Shown here piece by piece: positions 60,960-64,000 of a stretch of DNA of 64,000 bases; position 1 is the first letter of the stretch; every line of letters starts with the position of its first letter. The position numbers and the translations under genes are program-made. The notes under the pieces are model-generated. The model searched no databases. It was not told the DNA's origin and saw nothing but the letters and a program-made list of their open reading frames with translations. The DNA comes from Cannabis sativa (taxonomy: Eukaryota; Streptophyta; Magnoliopsida; Rosales; Cannabaceae), in contig NC_083602.1 in NCBI RefSeq assembly GCF_029168945.1, forward strand, positions 9,917,850 to 9,981,849. Direction: 5' to 3'.

Positions 60960-62678
60960 GTGCTTGAATGTTAAATTATAAATATTTAATATTTAATAAT
61001 TTTTATATCTATATAAATATCAAAAAATTTCTTATTCATACATGAGGCTGTGTCTTGTATTGTATGGAGAAGATTACTTAGCCATGAAAAAAACAATCAG
61101 TAACATATTAAAGTTTTGGGATCTTTAATCAACGGTTGATAGTGCGATTCACTGATGCCTATTATTCGGTGTAACTAACCTCGATTCTGATTACTAATGT
61201 AGTAGGATATCTAAGTGAAGGTGTTGTATATAATAGAGTTTATATATGACATGGACCAATATGTAAGTAAGTTGTTTTTATCAAACATGTCGTTTACTAT
61301 AAATACCTAATTCATATCATGAACTCATGCTCATGTTATTAGGTTCTTTGATTCACTCGTTCAAGTTTCTTAGAGAAGATGATTCTTACAACTTCTGTTT
61401 TAGGAATCTAATAATATGGATGGCTGGGAACATGATCTATAATTATAAAATCTTGACTTTCCTAACGGATCGAATGTTGGTTTCGTTTAAGTGTTAATTC
61501 TAAAACTGAAAAGTTGTGCACAAATTTAGATTGGATCTAAATTATACTTTCACTAGTGAATTAACAGTACTAAAGGATAAACAAATAATTAGACAGGTAA
61601 AATAGTAATTTGACCAAAACTTATTACGAACCGATACAAGGAGGGCTAATCACTGAAGTTAATTATATCAATGGACATTGCAGTAAAACTCAGTAAATAT
61701 AATTCTATAATTATTAAGAGTTTAATTCCATATTTATAGTGGAGTAATCATGAAATTAATAAACATGATTATTTGGTTGATGAGATTCAATAAATAATCT
61801 AGTTTATTGGAGTTTACAATTATAGGTCCATGGTCCCTGAATCGCCACCTTGAAACACTGTCAAGGGTAGGGATAAAAGCTGTATGGAAGTTTAGAAAAA
61901 TCTATTTTGATTTTTCAAAATAGTAATTATTTATTTTGTAATAAATAAATAACTTTTTTTTTCAAATTTATCAATTAAATAAATTGGGGAAAAGATTAAA
62001 GTTGTCTGGACAAAAGACACCACTAATGTCTTAATTAAGACATAGGTGGCACCACTATCACTGTGTCTTGACACAGTGATAGGCGCCTATCATATAAGAT
62101 TGTTTTGGGTTAATTAATTAATTCAAAAGATAAAATTCATTTAAATTTGAACTTGAAAAGTAGTTATGGATATTTTTGGTGGTTTAGATACTCTCAAGGT
62201 AGTTGAGAGATTCCCTTAATCGATTATAGGAAATAAATATCTATAACAAATTTTGGTTACATTATTTATTCAAATAATTAAATATGATTTAACAAATGAT
62301 TTAAATTTAAATAACTAATTAAATAAAATCTTTCTTGGGTTTATTTAAATATAGCATATAAACCAAATTCTAATACATAATTTTAACGTAACTTCTTAGA
62401 TAAGCCTAAAAAGGATTAATTTGATTCAATATTTTCTCTCAAACACTATAGAATTGTTCTTGCTCATGTGTTAAGGATCCAAAAAGAACTTTATATACAT
62501 TTTATCCGACTAGCCCACACTAGTCCTTGTGTATGGTGGAAGATTTGGAAGATCAAGGTGTAAGTTGGACGTCACCATTCCAAGGATACAACATATGAAA
62601 AGACTCGAGAATACCCTAATAGGCTTCAAGAGGTAAACTTTCTTTTCATCTATTTACTTTCAAATTTAATATACACAC
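60960..62678 (+). repeat. Old copia-type LTR, left edge unclear
   Basis: It shows the layout of this LTR group: GAGTTTAATTCCATATTTAT with a nearby TAGTGGAGTAATCATG, ATTTGGTTGATGAGATTC and TAGGTCCATGGTCCC, ending with a splice-like AAGAGGTAAACTTTC. Sequence similarity to the other LTRs here is low. It is interrupted at 62679 by another LTR. No coding sequence is visible. Confidence 0.4.
62026..62092. repeat. Cluster of three perfect palindromes/hairpins
   Basis: ATGTCTTAATTAAGACAT (62026-62043) and TGATAGGCGCCTATCA (62077-62092) are perfect palindromes. Between and overlapping them, TATCACTGTGTC (62056-62067) pairs with GACACAGTGATA (62070-62081) across a 2-nt loop. Confidence 0.95.
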
Positions 62679-64000
62679 TGTTTGGTTTTGTGCCCTACTA
62701 AAACCCTATTTCAATGTAATCTTGAACATTCATTTATCAATAAAGAAATAGATTTATTTCATTACTTGTTTAATGTGTTATTTGGTTCGCCTGTTTATTA
62801 CATGATCATTTATTGGATTTATAATTTCATCTAAATCCTTATCACATTGATATTCTTATTTATTGTGATGTTAACACAGTGAAAAGTAATCAAGATTATG
62901 TGATTAAATGTATTCTTATGAATTATCAGTACACAGGGTTTAACTGATAAGATAATCTACAATGTAGTTTACTTGCACCTTGGCTAAGTGCTATGGCCTT
63001 TCTAGAGCATTAGTTAAAGTAAGCTTGGATTGGATGTATGGAGTATGCATCAGAAGGGACCGATATTAAACTTGGATAAGATATAATAAACTTACCGTAT
63101 TATCTATCTAATTCAATATCACCTAGTTGATCTTAGATCAAATGATCTCAATTCTGAGATGGTTAGGTTCTAGTTCAGTTGTATTATTTATGTTCTTCAA
63201 TTCATTTGTTAAGTCGACCAATGGATCTCCTTGTGACATATAGATAAAGGACACGGTAGTTCAATTGAGTGGGAGCGCTAATCATAGATACGAAATATAT
63301 AGCTACTATTTGGACATAGTAGTAAAATGATGATTTCCGTCGAGCTTGGCTTAATAGAGACAAATAATTGAGTACTCATTTCAGTAATTATATTAGTTTA
63401 CTGAAATATCATTTATAGGTAGCTAAGTGCTTTTAGGATAAAATACATTGAGGGGTGTAACGGTAAATATGTTCCTACTCGACGTAGACCATCTATAGAG
63501 GATCATTGATTAATAGGATTATAACAATAGATAATTCATAGCGTATCTAAATCGCGGAACATATAAAGCGCTCTATACAATTAAGAGTGCAATTCGAAAT
63601 CTATAGTGGTGTAAAGAAGAATTAATAAGTTAGAGAATTTACTTATTAAAATCTAAAGCTGCTTATTGGAAGCTTGATTGTAGAGACCCATACTCCACAC
63701 ACTAGTTTAGACAATACTGCTTGTAAGACTCAGTTAATTAGTTTTAATTAATCAATTATAATTCTAAAATTAGACTATGTCTTATTTATGAATTTTCACT
63801 AAGCAATGGCTTAATTGTGAAGAAAATAGGTTTTAGGATTTATTTGTTAATTAAGAGACTTTGTAAAGTCTAATTAATAAATAAGATAAATGATAATTTT
63901 ATTTGATAATTAATTATAATTATTAAATAAATAGTGTTGACATTTATAGGACTAAAATTGGAAAATATAGCGTTTGTGAAATAAAAGATAAATGGTTAAA
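62679..64000 (+). repeat. Copia-type LTR, truncated by the window edge
   Basis: It begins TGTTTGGTTTTGTGCCC and follows the order of the 50010 LTR: ACAGGGTTTAACTGATAAG, GAGTATGCATCAGAAGGGAC, CAATTGAGTGGGAGCGCTAA, GAGTGCAATTCG and TTAGACTATGTCTTATTTAT. It is a more diverged member of the family. Whether a full element follows cannot be seen. Confidence 0.8.

Overview
This is a plant nuclear genome window. It is AT-rich, with GT-AG introns, one conserved eukaryotic housekeeping gene and about 56 kb of nested transposable elements (TEs). The TE families (copia, chromovirus and Tat gypsy elements, hAT, CACTA, a DUF4283-type LINE, a Cassandra TRIM) and the intron/UTR style point to a eudicot. I cannot fix the family from sequence alone.

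Layout. 1-7113, minus strand: the first 14 coding exons (737 codons) of GCN1/ILITHYIA, the HEAT-repeat translation regulator that activates GCN2. The gene runs off the left edge. Its promoter (about 7114-7384) has telo-box and TGGGCY motifs. 7540-11437: LTR, polypurine tract and antisense-ORF gene of a reversed Tat-type gypsy element ('copy A'), with an inverted LTR and a hAT MITE inside it. 11438-25094: a hAT transposon with matching termini and an 8-bp target duplication. It carries a broken transposase, a LINE, and a Harbinger-like MITE that was itself hit by two successive solo LTRs. 25142-36417: an LTR relic split by a non-autonomous CACTA element (25362-35670), which holds a complete but defective chromovirus (25549-34072, target duplication CACAT). 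36418-36800: a Cassandra TRIM LTR with 5S-rRNA-derived sequence. 36801-41617: 5' LTR, gag and pol of a second chromovirus, fused in frame at about 41617 to the 3' half of a Tat element (integrase, antisense ORF, PPT and 3' LTR to 47294). 47800-60900: a second reversed Tat copy ('copy B') split by a copia element (50010-60210, target duplication CTAAT) that has near-identical LTRs but dead coding. 60960-64000: an old copia-type LTR interrupted by another LTR that runs off the edge.

How it fits together. GCN1 is the only host gene I can support. Target-site duplications let the insertion order be read directly. Copies A and B are orthologous repeat segments, so each serves as a rough empty-site control for insertions in the other. 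No element in the window looks autonomous. The most unusual signals are a templated inverted filler inside the hAT transposase, the chromovirus/Tat fusion ORF, a nearly intact spliced antisense gene in the Tat element, paired perfect 20-bp palindromes in chromovirus LTRs, and young copia LTRs around a dead interior. All identity figures are hand estimates.
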